This document shows, piece by piece, positions 19,745 through 27,793 of a stretch of 47,719 bases of DNA. Origin of the DNA: Acidithiobacillus_B sp049965315. GTDB lineage: Bacteria; Pseudomonadota; Gammaproteobacteria; Acidithiobacillales; Acidithiobacillaceae. The stretch spans positions 1 through 47,719 of the forward strand of contig NZ_JBMFWL010000012.1 in assembly GCF_049965315.1 (NCBI RefSeq), in the 5' to 3' direction. Numbering within the stretch: position 1 is the first letter of the stretch; each line of letters starts with the position of its first letter. Both the position numbers and the translations under genes were made by a program. The notes beneath the pieces were generated by a model, which saw nothing but the letters and a program-made list of their open reading frames with translations, made no database searches and was not told where the DNA came from.

Positions 19745-21166
19745 TCAGATGGGCATGGGTAGGGCGAGATCGATGATTTCCAGGCGGTTGGTACCGCCGG
19801 GATGACCGCGGCTCGGGCCCTGGGTGAGGATGATGCGGCCCTCTTCCAGACCATGGGTAACCAGCCAGCGGCGCGCCGCCGCCTCCCAGCCTTGGCCGTG
19901 CTCCTCCATTTGGACCGGGTGTACGCCATAGGAAAAGGCCAGGCCTTGGCAGGTGGCGGGATGGGGACTCAGGGCGAGGATCCAGGTGGGCGAACGGAAA
20001 CGGGCGATGCGCCGGGCCGTGGTGCCGCTTTCGGTGGGGGTGACGATGAAACGGGGCCGCAACCGTTGGGCGGCGGCATGCACGTCCAGGGCGATGACTT
20101 CTTCGATACTATCCGCCACGTCCTCCAGCGGTGCCAGGGGCTGTTCGCTCCGCGCCTTCTCCGTGACGGCGGCGATGCGGGCGAGCATCTGCACCGATTC
20201 CACGGGATAGTCGCCCATGGCCGATTCCTCGGACAGCATGATGCAGTCGGTACCGTCGAGGATGGCATTGGCCACGTCGGTGACCTCGGCCCGGGTGGGG
20301 CGGCGGTTATGGATCATGGATTCCAGCATCTGGGTGGCGGTGATGACCGGTTTGCCGGCGCTCCGGGCCTTGCGGATGAGGCGCTTCTGGATGACGGCGA
20401 TTTCCTCGATGGGTACCTCTACACCGAGATCGCCGCGGGCCACCATGATCCCGTCGGTGGCCTGGAGAATGGCATCGATGTGCCGCCAGGCCCCCTTGCG
20501 TTCGATCTTCGCGACGATGAATGGGTCATAGCCGAGGGCTTGCGCCTCGCGGCGGGCATGAACGATGTCGGCGGCGGTCTCGACAAAGGAGACGCTCACG
20601 GCATCCACTCCGGCCTCCAGGGCGAAGGCCAGCAGTTCGCGATCGGCGCTGGTAAAGGCGCTGCCCTCCAGCATGACATTGGGCAGATTGACGCCCTTGT
20701 GGGAGAGCAGCGGTCCGCCCACCTGCACCCGGCCATGGATGCCGGCCTGGTCCACCTGATCCACCTGAACGGTGATGAAGCCGTCATTGAGGAAGACGGT
20801 GTCGCCCTTGCGCAGCGGCCGGGCCAGGCGGGGCAATTCGAGGGGGATGACCCCCGCTGTCGCCTGGGTTACGGGGGCGAAGGTGAGTTTGTCGCCTTTT
20901 TTGAGGAGCAGGGGCTGGGGCAGGGTACCGATGCGCAGTTTGGGGCCGGGCAGGTCGGCGAGGATGGTCAGCGGTCTGTCCGTCGCGATGGCCGCGGCAC
21001 GCAGACGGGCGATACGGGCGCGATGCTCGTCGGGGCTGCCGTGGGCCAGATTGAGGCGGGCCACGTTCATCCCGGCGCGGAGCATGCGCTGCAGGGTCCG
21101 CGCCGCGTCGGAGGCGGGGCCGATGGTGCAGACGATCTTGCTGTGCTGGCGGGGCAGGCGGATCAT
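19745..21166 (-). CDS. pyk: Pyruvate kinase
   Basis: This 473-residue enzyme transfers phosphate from PEP to ADP, giving pyruvate. It begins MIRLPRQHSKIVCTIGPAS, followed by GMNVARLNLAHG, where the usual Asn-Phe-Ser is replaced by Asn-Leu-Ala. The catalytic lysine and metal ligands sit in IVAKIERKG and ARGDLGVEVP, then ITATQMLESM and DGTDCIMLSEE. The C-terminal regulatory domain is present. The start overlaps the fba stop by ATGA; the longer frame upstream runs through fba and is spurious. It is the committed glycolytic step, and the presence of ppsA at the 5' end of the block gives the reverse direction. Confidence 0.95.
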   Translation of the reverse strand: MIRLPRQHSKIVCTIGPASDAARTLQRMLRAGMNVARLNLAHGSPDEHRARIARLRAAAIATDRPLTILADLPGPKLRIGTLPQPLLLKKGDKLTFAPVTQATAGVIPLELPRLARPLRKGDTVFLNDGFITVQVDQVDQAGIHGRVQVGGPLLSHKGVNLPNVMLEGSAFTSADRELLAFALEAGVDAVSVSFVETAADIVHARREAQALGYDPFIVAKIERKGAWRHIDAILQATDGIMVARGDLGVEVPIEEIAVIQKRLIRKARSAGKPVITATQMLESMIHNRRPTRAEVTDVANAILDGTDCIMLSEESAMGDYPVESVQMLARIAAVTEKARSEQPLAPLEDVADSIEEVIALDVHAAAQRLRPRFIVTPTESGTTARRIARFRSPTWILALSPHPATCQGLAFSYGVHPVQMEEHGQGWEAAARRWLVTHGLEEGRIILTQGPSRGHPGGTNRLEIIDLALPMPI

Positions 21167-22080
21167 GTCTTGCCGCCGAGCAGCTTCACGGCATCGTCCA
21201 CCCCTTTGTTCTCCACGGCGATGGCATGGATGGCCTGACAGAAACGCACGGCCTCCTGCTGGCTGCGTTGATGGACATTGCGGCCGGTGGCGCAACCCGC
21301 CGTGCCGCCGGTGTGAATCTGATCGTAGAGGCGCTGGAGGAAATCCTCCGCGCTCGTTTCCTTGCCGCCGGCACAGATGACCTGGGTGCGCCCCGCCGCT
21401 GCGACGGCCTCGCCGAGGAGCTTCGCCTCCATCTCTCCCTGGGCGTTGAGAGGCGGATTCACCTTGACGAAATCGGCGCCGAGACACGCTCCCAAACCGG
21501 CCGCCCCGGCAATGAGATGGGCGTCCTGCTCCTGCGCACCGACGGCCTTGCCGCGCGGATAGGCCCAGACCACCGCCAGCAGGCCCAGTTGGTGGGCAGC
21601 GAAAATCATCTGGCTCGCTTCCGTCAACATGGCAGCTTCATATTCCGAACCGGGGTAGATGGTGTAGCCCACCCCCACCACCCGCAGGCCGGAATAGCGA
21701 ACGAACTCCGCCACCTGCTCCATGCTCTGCCATTGCAGGCTCAGGGGATCGCGCTGTTCGCTCCGGACCAGATGGGTCTTGGAGTTGAGCTTGATGAGAT
21801 AGGGGATGTCCTTGTAGTCCATGCCGTAGCGGCTGATCAAGCCCAGTTGGGTGGCAAAACAGCCCACCGGGGCTTCACTGGCGATGTGGAAGAGATGCTC
21901 CGGGTCGGCATCGTCGCTGGCAACCTGGCCGCCGATGAAGTCGTCATTGAGATGCTCCACCTTTTGATCGCCGGCCATGAGAAAGAGGCGGCCCTTGTCC
22001 TGGGTGGCGAGGCGGTAATTCTCCTCAAAGCGCCGACGGCTCTCGGCCGGGATGCCTATGGGCGTACTATGGCCATTCAT
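21163..22080 (-). CDS. Class I fructose-bisphosphate aldolase, DhnA/archaeal type
   Basis: This 305-residue TIM-barrel enzyme of the DeoC/LacD/FbaB group splits fructose 1,6-bisphosphate through a lysine Schiff base and needs no metal. The probable Schiff-base lysine is in ADFVKVNPP at about residue 230. LFLMAGDQKVEHLNDDF near the N-terminus matches the family, and the phosphate-binding end is ICAGGKETSAEDFL. It differs from the class II enzyme usual in Calvin-cycle operons, so it is probably the glycolytic aldolase paired with pfkB. ATGA overlaps at both ends couple it to the flavoprotein gene before it and pyk after it. fbaB would be a reasonable name; 2-keto-deoxy aldolase side activities cannot be excluded. 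Confidence 0.87.
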   Translation of the reverse strand: MNGHSTPIGIPAESRRRFEENYRLATQDKGRLFLMAGDQKVEHLNDDFIGGQVASDDADPEHLFHIASEAPVGCFATQLGLISRYGMDYKDIPYLIKLNSKTHLVRSEQRDPLSLQWQSMEQVAEFVRYSGLRVVGVGYTIYPGSEYEAAMLTEASQMIFAAHQLGLLAVVWAYPRGKAVGAQEQDAHLIAGAAGLGACLGADFVKVNPPLNAQGEMEAKLLGEAVAAAGRTQVICAGGKETSAEDFLQRLYDQIHTGGTAGCATGRNVHQRSQQEAVRFCQAIHAIAVENKGVDDAVKLLGGKT

Positions 22081-23471
22081 GCGGGATCTCCTGTGCTGTG
22101 GTCATGAAGCTGATGGTAATGGCGGCGCAGGGCGTCGCCCGTGGCGGCCACCAGCGGGTGCAGGGATGGGGTCAGGCGCGGCTGGCTGCCAAACTGCATG
22201 GTGGCGAGGTCGGTGGCGCTGGCGTGCATCTGGATGGCCAGGGCGATGGTATTGACGATTTCGCCGGTGGTGGCGCCGCCGATCACCTGGCCGCCGAGAA
22301 GCTGCAGGGAGTCGGCGGCGAAGATGGCGCGGCAGTAGATCTCGGTGGTGTTGGGCATGGAGGCGGGGTGGTGGTCGGGCAGGCGCGCCTCGCCATAAAG
22401 GATGGGAAAGCCCTCCGCCTCGGCTTGATGCTGGGTGAGGCCGGCCACGCCAAAGGCCATGCCGTCGATCTCGCTGGCATAGACGCTCACCGAGCCGGCG
22501 TTGTAGCGGGGTTGGCGCAGGGCATAGAGGTTCATCCCGGCGATGCGTCCTTCGGCGGCGGCCTGGGAGGCAATCATGGCATGGTTGGCCTTGCGGGTGA
22601 AAAAATCCTGCTTGTGGGCGCAATCCCCTACGGCAAAGATGCCGGGGTCTTCGCGGGAACGCTGAAAGGCATCCACCCAGACGCCGCCGGAGCGGCTGAG
22701 GGTGAGACCCATGGCCTTGCCCAGGGCCACGTTGGGGCGCACGCCAATGGCAATGAGGACGGCATCCACCGCCAGGGGCTCCTGCCCGGCGATCTGGATG
22801 GCGGCCACCTTCTTGCCGGAACTGTCGGCCTGGAGGGCTTCGACCCGGGCGTTGGTATGGATCTGCACGCCATGGCTTTGCAACTGCTTTTCCACCTGTT
22901 TGCAGGCATCCAGGTCGAAGGCCGCCTGCATGAGGTGGGGGAGCATCTCGACAATATGGACCTCGATATCGCGCTTGCGGATCTCATCGGCGAACTCCAC
23001 GCCGATGAAGCCCCCGCCGATGATGGCCATGCGCTTGACCTGGGGGATGAGGGTGCCGAAGAGCCGGTCGAGGTAATCGTAATCCTTGCGGATGCTGAAT
23101 ACGCCCTCCAGGTCCGTGCCGGGAATGGGAGGGATGAAATTTTCGGCGCCGGTGGCCAGCACCAGGCGTTCCCAGTGAATGGTGTCACCATGGACCAGGG
23201 CGGCGGTCCGGGCGGCGCGATCCACCGTGCTCACCGTGCCAATGAGGAGTTGGCCCCCTGCCGCGATGAGGGGCGCGCGCCCGGCCAGGTCTTCATCGGT
23301 GCCGCCGAGGGTGCCGAAGATGTAAGGAATGCCGCAGGGGATGACGGCGTCGGCCTCGGGCCGCACCACCAGGACCTTTTTGTCCGGCCAGAACTGGGCG
23401 GCGGTGATGCCGGTCATCATGCCTGCCGGACCGCCGCCGACGATGAGGATGTCGGTCTGCTGCTCTGCCAT
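22077..23471 (-). CDS. FAD-dependent pyridine-nucleotide disulfide oxidoreductase, CoA-disulfide reductase / NADH oxidase-like
   Basis: This 464-residue flavoprotein has an FAD-binding GGGPAG at 12-17, a single redox cysteine C46 in IPCGIPYIFG, a NAD(P)-binding GGGFIGVEFAD at about 164, the GDCAHK FAD segment, and a C-terminal dimerisation domain. One cysteine in a CGIPY context is the mark of CoA-disulfide reductase, NADH oxidase and NAD(P)H-dependent sulfur or polysulfide reductases. Lipoamide dehydrogenase instead has a CxxxxC pair, so this is not the missing PDH E3. In the operon it could reoxidise NADH with oxygen, CoA disulfide or polysulfide; the sequence does not say which. AGGAG lies 7 nt before ATG 23471; its stop overlaps fba by ATGA. 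The much longer frame upstream is out of family. Confidence 0.85.
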   Translation of the reverse strand: MAEQQTDILIVGGGPAGMMTGITAAQFWPDKKVLVVRPEADAVIPCGIPYIFGTLGGTDEDLAGRAPLIAAGGQLLIGTVSTVDRAARTAALVHGDTIHWERLVLATGAENFIPPIPGTDLEGVFSIRKDYDYLDRLFGTLIPQVKRMAIIGGGFIGVEFADEIRKRDIEVHIVEMLPHLMQAAFDLDACKQVEKQLQSHGVQIHTNARVEALQADSSGKKVAAIQIAGQEPLAVDAVLIAIGVRPNVALGKAMGLTLSRSGGVWVDAFQRSREDPGIFAVGDCAHKQDFFTRKANHAMIASQAAAEGRIAGMNLYALRQPRYNAGSVSVYASEIDGMAFGVAGLTQHQAEAEGFPILYGEARLPDHHPASMPNTTEIYCRAIFAADSLQLLGGQVIGGATTGEIVNTIALAIQMHASATDLATMQFGSQPRLTPSLHPLVAATGDALRRHYHQLHDHSTGDPA

Positions 23472-23497
23472 GGGGAACTCCTTCAAAATATCGGGCC

Positions 23498-24448
23498 TTA
23501 AATATCCAGCGAGGTGACTTCGGTATGGCGGAGGAGTTCCTCCAGGTCGGCATGGGAAAAGAGGGCGGTTCCCGGCTGGGCGGCGGTACCACTGCCGCAG
23601 GCCACGGCCAGGCGCAAGGCTTCGTCGGCCGTTTGGCCCTTGGCCAGGGCCGCCACCAGACCGCCGACCATGGAATCTCCCGCGCCAACGGTGGATTTCA
23701 CGGCCACTTCGGGTGCCTTGGCAAAATAGCTGCCGGCGGGTCCCACGAGAAGGGCGCCGTCGCCGCCCAGGGAAACGCAGACATACTGGATGCCTTCCCG
23801 CTGGATGGCCCGGGCTTCGCTGGCGACGTCTTCCATCCGCGGCAACTGGCGATTGCGCAGGAGTTCGAGTTCGTAGCGATTGGGCTTGATGAGAAAAGGG
23901 CGGTGGGGGAGCGCCTGGGCCAGCAGTGGGCCGTGGGCATCCACCACGGCGTGCCCGCCCTGGGCGTGAATGCGCTCCACCATCTGACCATAGAAGGCGT
24001 TGTCCACCCCCGGCGGAACGGAGCCGGTGAGCACCCCAAAGCCGTTTTGGCAGAATCCCAGAAAGGTATCGCGAATCTGGGCGAGGGCCAGTTCCGAGGC
24101 GTAGGGGCCGATCCCGGTGATTTCGTACTGGATGGCCGGATCGCCCTGAAGAATGGTGGCGTTGACCCGGGTTTCCCCTTCCACGGTCACGCAATGGGAG
24201 TCGTCCAACTGATGTTGCAGCAATTTCTGCAACAGGGCGCCGATATTGCCGGCGACGATGCAGCAACTGTGGGCGCAGACCAGCAGTTCCTTGAGGGCGC
24301 GGGCGACGTTGATGCCGTTGCCGCCGGGGTCGTAGCGGGTGGCGGTGGCATGGGTCTTCTGATCGGCGACGAGGTGGGGCACCTCGTAGGCGATGTCCAC
24401 GGAGGGATTGAGGGTGAGGGCGGCGATGGGCTGGCATTCGTTGCTCAT
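23498..24448 (-). CDS. pfkB: PfkB-family 6-phosphofructokinase (or 1-phosphofructokinase)
   Basis: This 316-residue ribokinase-fold sugar kinase begins with the hexose-phosphate kinase pattern ALTLNPSVDIAY. It then has the substrate glycine motif PGGNGINVAR (41-50) and the ATP/anion-hole motif STVGAGDSMVGG with catalytic Asp at about 258. GGNGINVAR resembles E. coli PfkB (Pfk-2), which phosphorylates fructose 6-phosphate, but FruK and LacC share the fold. The next enzymes in the block (aldolase, pyruvate kinase) make 6-phosphofructokinase the best reading, and it would open glycolysis in an organism with no PfkA in this window. ATGA overlap with the phosphotransacylase; 26 bp to the flavoprotein. 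Confidence 0.86.
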   Translation of the reverse strand: MSNECQPIAALTLNPSVDIAYEVPHLVADQKTHATATRYDPGGNGINVARALKELLVCAHSCCIVAGNIGALLQKLLQHQLDDSHCVTVEGETRVNATILQGDPAIQYEITGIGPYASELALAQIRDTFLGFCQNGFGVLTGSVPPGVDNAFYGQMVERIHAQGGHAVVDAHGPLLAQALPHRPFLIKPNRYELELLRNRQLPRMEDVASEARAIQREGIQYVCVSLGGDGALLVGPAGSYFAKAPEVAVKSTVGAGDSMVGGLVAALAKGQTADEALRLAVACGSGTAAQPGTALFSHADLEELLRHTEVTSLDI

Positions 24449-25374
24449 GCCCGCGTCTCCAGGGTGCGGTAATGGACGAGGGCGGCCAGGGCCGCCGAAA
24501 CCAGACGGGCGCGGGCGGGATCGGCGCGGGAGGTGAGGATGACGGGCACCTTGGCCCCCATGACGATTCCGGCGAGGGTGGCGCCGGCGAGGTATTCCAG
24601 GTCCTTGGCGAGGATATTGCCGGAGACCAGGTCGGGGACGATGAGGATGTCGGCGTCGCCCGCGACGGCGCTGTGGATGCCCTTGATCTCTGCCGACTCC
24701 CGGGAAATGGCGTTGTCGAAGGCCAAGGGCCCGTCCACCAGCGCGCCTTGAATCTGCCCGCGTTCGGCCATCTTCGACAGGCAGGCGGCATCGATGGTGG
24801 AGGGGATGGCGGGATTGATCACCTCCACCGCGGAGAGGATGGCCGCCTTGGGTGCGGCGACATCGAGGATCTGCGCCAGATCGATGGCGTTTTGCAGAAT
24901 GGCCGCCTTGGTGAGCAGGTCGGGGCTGATGTTGATGGCCGCGTCGCTGATGAGAAGCAATTTGGGGTAGGTCTGGAGATCCGCCACAAAGATGTGGGAC
25001 AGACGCCGCTCGGTGCGCAGTCGGGCGAGGATGGGGTGGAGAAAGGCGTCGCTGTGCAGGTGTCCCTTCATGAGGGCCTTGGCGGTGCCGGCGAGCACCA
25101 TCTCCACGCCTTTTTCCGCCGCCGCGGCACTGTCGGGCACGTTGATGATCTGGAAATTGGGGCAGGAAGCGCCGCTGGCGGGTATGCCCATCTCCCCCAG
25201 CAGTTGGCGGATGCGCTTTTCATCACCGATGAGGATGGGCTCGATGATGCTTTGCTGCTTGGCTTCGCAGGCCCCCCGCAGGACGTGCTCTTCCGCGGCG
25301 TCCACGACGGCCACGGGGATATCCTCCAGGGGAGCGACGGTGGCGAGCAAGGCGTCGAAATTGGCAAAGGGCAT
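24445..25374 (-). CDS. Phosphotransacylase (phosphate acetyl-/butyryltransferase family)
   Basis: This 309-residue PTA/PTB-fold enzyme moves an acyl group between CoA and phosphate. Recognisable stretches are GTAKALMKGHLHSDAFLHP, LLISDAAINISPDL, ALVDGPLAFDNA and the C-terminal DLVSGNILAKDLEYLAG. Sequence style is closer to phosphate butyryltransferase than to classic Pta. It is next to acetate kinase and behind PDH, though, so acetyl-CoA to acetyl phosphate is the likely reaction. The start ATG at 25374 overlaps the ackA stop (TGATG); an in-frame GTG one codon upstream is possible, with GGAG about 8 nt ahead. No separate pta is seen. Confidence 0.86.
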   Translation of the reverse strand: MPFANFDALLATVAPLEDIPVAVVDAAEEHVLRGACEAKQQSIIEPILIGDEKRIRQLLGEMGIPASGASCPNFQIINVPDSAAAAEKGVEMVLAGTAKALMKGHLHSDAFLHPILARLRTERRLSHIFVADLQTYPKLLLISDAAINISPDLLTKAAILQNAIDLAQILDVAAPKAAILSAVEVINPAIPSTIDAACLSKMAERGQIQGALVDGPLAFDNAISRESAEIKGIHSAVAGDADILIVPDLVSGNILAKDLEYLAGATLAGIVMGAKVPVILTSRADPARARLVSAALAALVHYRTLETRA

Positions 25375-26552
25375 CACTGATCTCCGGATGGGGGAAAAAG
25401 CAGGCGCTGGGTATGGCGGGCGATGACCAGATCTTCGTTGGTGGGGATGACCTGCACCTGCACGGCGCTGGCGGCGGTGGAGATGACGGCGCTCTGGGCA
25501 TCGTTGCGCTGCGGGTCGAGCTGCAGGCCGAGATGCTCCAGTCCCCGGCAGATGGCCCAGCGCATGGGGGCGGCATGCTCGCCGATGCCGCCGGTGAAGA
25601 CCATGCGGTCGATACCGCCCAGGGCGGCAACCAGGGCGCCGATCTGCTTGCGGGCGCTGTAGGCGAAGATGTCCAGGGCTTGCTGGGCATGGGGCTCGTT
25701 CGCGCGCAAGGAGAGCAGGGTTTGCATGTCGCCGCTGATGGCGGAAATGCCCAGCAGGCCGGACAGGTGATTGAGCAGGCGCTCCAGTTGCGGGCCATCG
25801 TAGCCTTTTTCTTCTATTAGATAGAGCAATACGCCCGGGTCCAGGTCGCCGCAGCGGGTGCCCATGACCAGGCCGCCGGTGGGGGTGAGGCCCATGCTGG
25901 TGTCCATGCAGCGGCCGTCCCGGACGGCGGCGAGGCTGGCGCCATTGCCGAGATGGGCGATGATCGTCCGTCCCTGGGCCGCTACCCCGAGGCGGCTGAC
26001 GATATACTCGTAGGACAGGCCGTGGAAGCCGTATTTGCGCACCCCCTCATGCCAGAGATTGCGCGGCAGGGGTAGGCGGCTGGCCACTTCCGGGATGGTC
26101 CGATGAAAGGCGGTGTCGAAGCAGGCCACCTGGGGGATGTCCGGCCAGGCCGTCTGCAGGGCCTCGACGGCAGCGATCTCCGCCGGCAGGTGCAAGGGCG
26201 CGAAGCGCAAATATTCGCGAATGTGCTGAAGGAAATCGGCGTCGATCCGGCAGTGTTCCAGATAACGCGGCCCTCCCGAGACCACCCGATGGCCCACCCC
26301 ATCGGGGACGACGCAGCCGGCCTCCTGCAGGGCCCCCAGGATGGCCTGGAGCGCGCCGCGCTGATCGGGAAAACGATCGGTGCGATCGACTCGCGCCTGG
26401 CCTTCACGCTGCAGCCAGATCCGCCCCGCACTCTGGCCGATGCGCTCCACCGCGCCGCTGCCCAGGGCGCTTTCCTCGCCATCGCCCATGGCATAGAGGG
26501 CAAACTTGATGGACGAGGAGCCGCTGTTGATGCAGAGGATCTGCCGTTTCAT
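25374..26552 (-). CDS. ackA: Acetate kinase
   Basis: This 392-residue ASKHA-fold kinase makes ATP and acetate from acetyl phosphate and ADP. It starts MKRQILCINSGSSSIKFALY, the first phosphate loop; it then has HRVVSGG, ACFDTAFH with the catalytic Asp, GYRYGFHGLSYEY-like sequence (KYGFHGLSYEY), IIAHLGNGASLAAV and MGTRCGDLDPG. Length is normal. Its stop overlaps the phosphotransacylase start and its own start overlaps the pdhC stop (ATGA), so PDH, kinase and transacylase are translationally linked, giving substrate-level ATP from pyruvate. Propionate or butyrate may also be used, as in many family members. Confidence 0.95.
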   Translation of the reverse strand: MKRQILCINSGSSSIKFALYAMGDGEESALGSGAVERIGQSAGRIWLQREGQARVDRTDRFPDQRGALQAILGALQEAGCVVPDGVGHRVVSGGPRYLEHCRIDADFLQHIREYLRFAPLHLPAEIAAVEALQTAWPDIPQVACFDTAFHRTIPEVASRLPLPRNLWHEGVRKYGFHGLSYEYIVSRLGVAAQGRTIIAHLGNGASLAAVRDGRCMDTSMGLTPTGGLVMGTRCGDLDPGVLLYLIEEKGYDGPQLERLLNHLSGLLGISAISGDMQTLLSLRANEPHAQQALDIFAYSARKQIGALVAALGGIDRMVFTGGIGEHAAPMRWAICRGLEHLGLQLDPQRNDAQSAVISTAASAVQVQVIPTNEDLVIARHTQRLLFPPSGDQ

Positions 26553-27775
26553 GCCAGCCAGGAGTCCGCTTGGCCAAGGCGCTTGGCCAAGGCGGCGAGG
26601 AAGCGGGCGGCATCGGCACCGAAGATGACCCGATGATCGCAGCTCAGGGTAAAGTCGGCCTTGCCTTGGGCATCCGTAGCGGCGATGGCGAGGATGGCCG
26701 AGGCCCCCAGGGGGACGATGGCGTTGAAATGGCTCACCACGGGGAATATTCCCAGGTTGGACAGATAAAAGCTGGCCCCCTGATAATCCTCGGGACTGAG
26801 ACGGCCTTTCTTGACCTTGCCCAGAAGGATCCGCCAGTCCTCGGCCAGCTCCGCCAGCGGGCGGCGGGCGGCATCGCGCAATACCGGCGTGACGAGGCCA
26901 TCACCGGTATCCACGGCGATGCCCACGTCCACGCGCTCGCGTTTGGCCACCCCCTTGGCTGTCCAGACGTGGTTGAACCAGGGATCTTCGGCTACCGTCA
27001 GGGCGCAGGCGCGGGTCATGGCCAGGGTGAGGGTGACCCCGGCTTTCTTGGCAACCGCGTGCAAGGGCTCCACGGGTAGTTGCGCGCTGATCTGAAAGGT
27101 GGGTGTCTGCACCGTGGCCGCCATGTTGCGGGCGACGGCGGCGCGCAGGGTGCTGGGCCTCTCCAAGGTATAAGGCGGACCCTGGCGGAGGTCGGCCTCG
27201 GGCGCGGCCAGGGCCGCTGCCAGGACTTGGGCCGCATGGATGGTCCCATCGGGCCCCGGCGCCACGCTGGCGATGTTTACGCCGAGGTCTCTGGCCAGTG
27301 CGCGGGCGTAGGGGGAGGCCTGCAGGCCGCTGGACAGAGGCGCCGATGGCAGCGCGGCGATTGGGGTCTGTTCCGGCGCGGCGGATGCTTGCCGGGGAGG
27401 AAGGGCCGCTGCGGGCGCGCCGGGCATCGCGGCGGCGGGCGGCGTGCTGCGGGCGGCGGCTGCCGCGGGCTTGGGGGTGGTGGGCGCCGCTGGCGGAGAC
27501 TGAGGGCCAGAAGCTGCGGCCACTGGGCCTTGTTCCGCTTCATCGACGAGGTAGCCGATCACCTGCCGCACCGGTATGTCGGTATCCACGGGCGCCAGGG
27601 GACCAGCCAGGAAGCCGTCGGCAAAGGCCTCCACATCAAGAATGGCCTTGTCGGTTTCCACCTCGGCAATGGCCTCGCCTTTCTTCACCGCCTCGCCCGG
27701 CTGTTTGTTCCAGCGGACCAGGCGGCCGGTTTCCATGGTATCCGACAGGACCGGCATGGTGATGGACTGCTTCAT
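26549..27775 (-). CDS. pdhC: Pyruvate dehydrogenase E2, dihydrolipoamide acetyltransferase
   Basis: This 408-residue protein has one N-terminal lipoyl domain with lipoylated K43 in ETDKAILDVEAF. An Ala/Pro-rich linker (about 80-150) follows, then a peripheral-subunit-binding domain with SPYARALARDLGVN and a C-terminal catalytic domain. E2 forms the core of the complex and passes acetyl groups to CoA. The active-site histidine H381 is present in DHRVIFGADAARF. The Asp of the usual H-x3-D-G motif is replaced by Phe (F385); chloroplast and cyanobacterial E2s show Tyr here, as I recall. GAGAGGAG precedes the start, 18 bp after pdhB. The gene for E3 is not in the window. Confidence 0.93.
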   Translation of the reverse strand: MKQSITMPVLSDTMETGRLVRWNKQPGEAVKKGEAIAEVETDKAILDVEAFADGFLAGPLAPVDTDIPVRQVIGYLVDEAEQGPVAAASGPQSPPAAPTTPKPAAAAARSTPPAAAMPGAPAAALPPRQASAAPEQTPIAALPSAPLSSGLQASPYARALARDLGVNIASVAPGPDGTIHAAQVLAAALAAPEADLRQGPPYTLERPSTLRAAVARNMAATVQTPTFQISAQLPVEPLHAVAKKAGVTLTLAMTRACALTVAEDPWFNHVWTAKGVAKRERVDVGIAVDTGDGLVTPVLRDAARRPLAELAEDWRILLGKVKKGRLSPEDYQGASFYLSNLGIFPVVSHFNAIVPLGASAILAIAATDAQGKADFTLSCDHRVIFGADAARFLAALAKRLGQADSWLA

Positions 27776-27793
27776 GATGCGACTCCTCTCGGT

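Noticed and set aside
19745..21487. N-terminal extension of pyruvate kinase
   Set aside because: The extra residues are aldolase sequence in another frame; the family start is the ATG at 21166 overlapping the fba stop.
22077..23471. Flavoprotein as the missing lipoamide dehydrogenase (E3)
   Set aside because: E3 needs a CxxxxC redox pair near residue 45; this protein has a lone Cys in a CGIPY context.
22077..24791. 904-codon frame that could suggest a fusion upstream of the flavoprotein
   Set aside because: The first half is pfkB and transacylase read in the wrong frame; a clean start with AGGAG exists at 23471.
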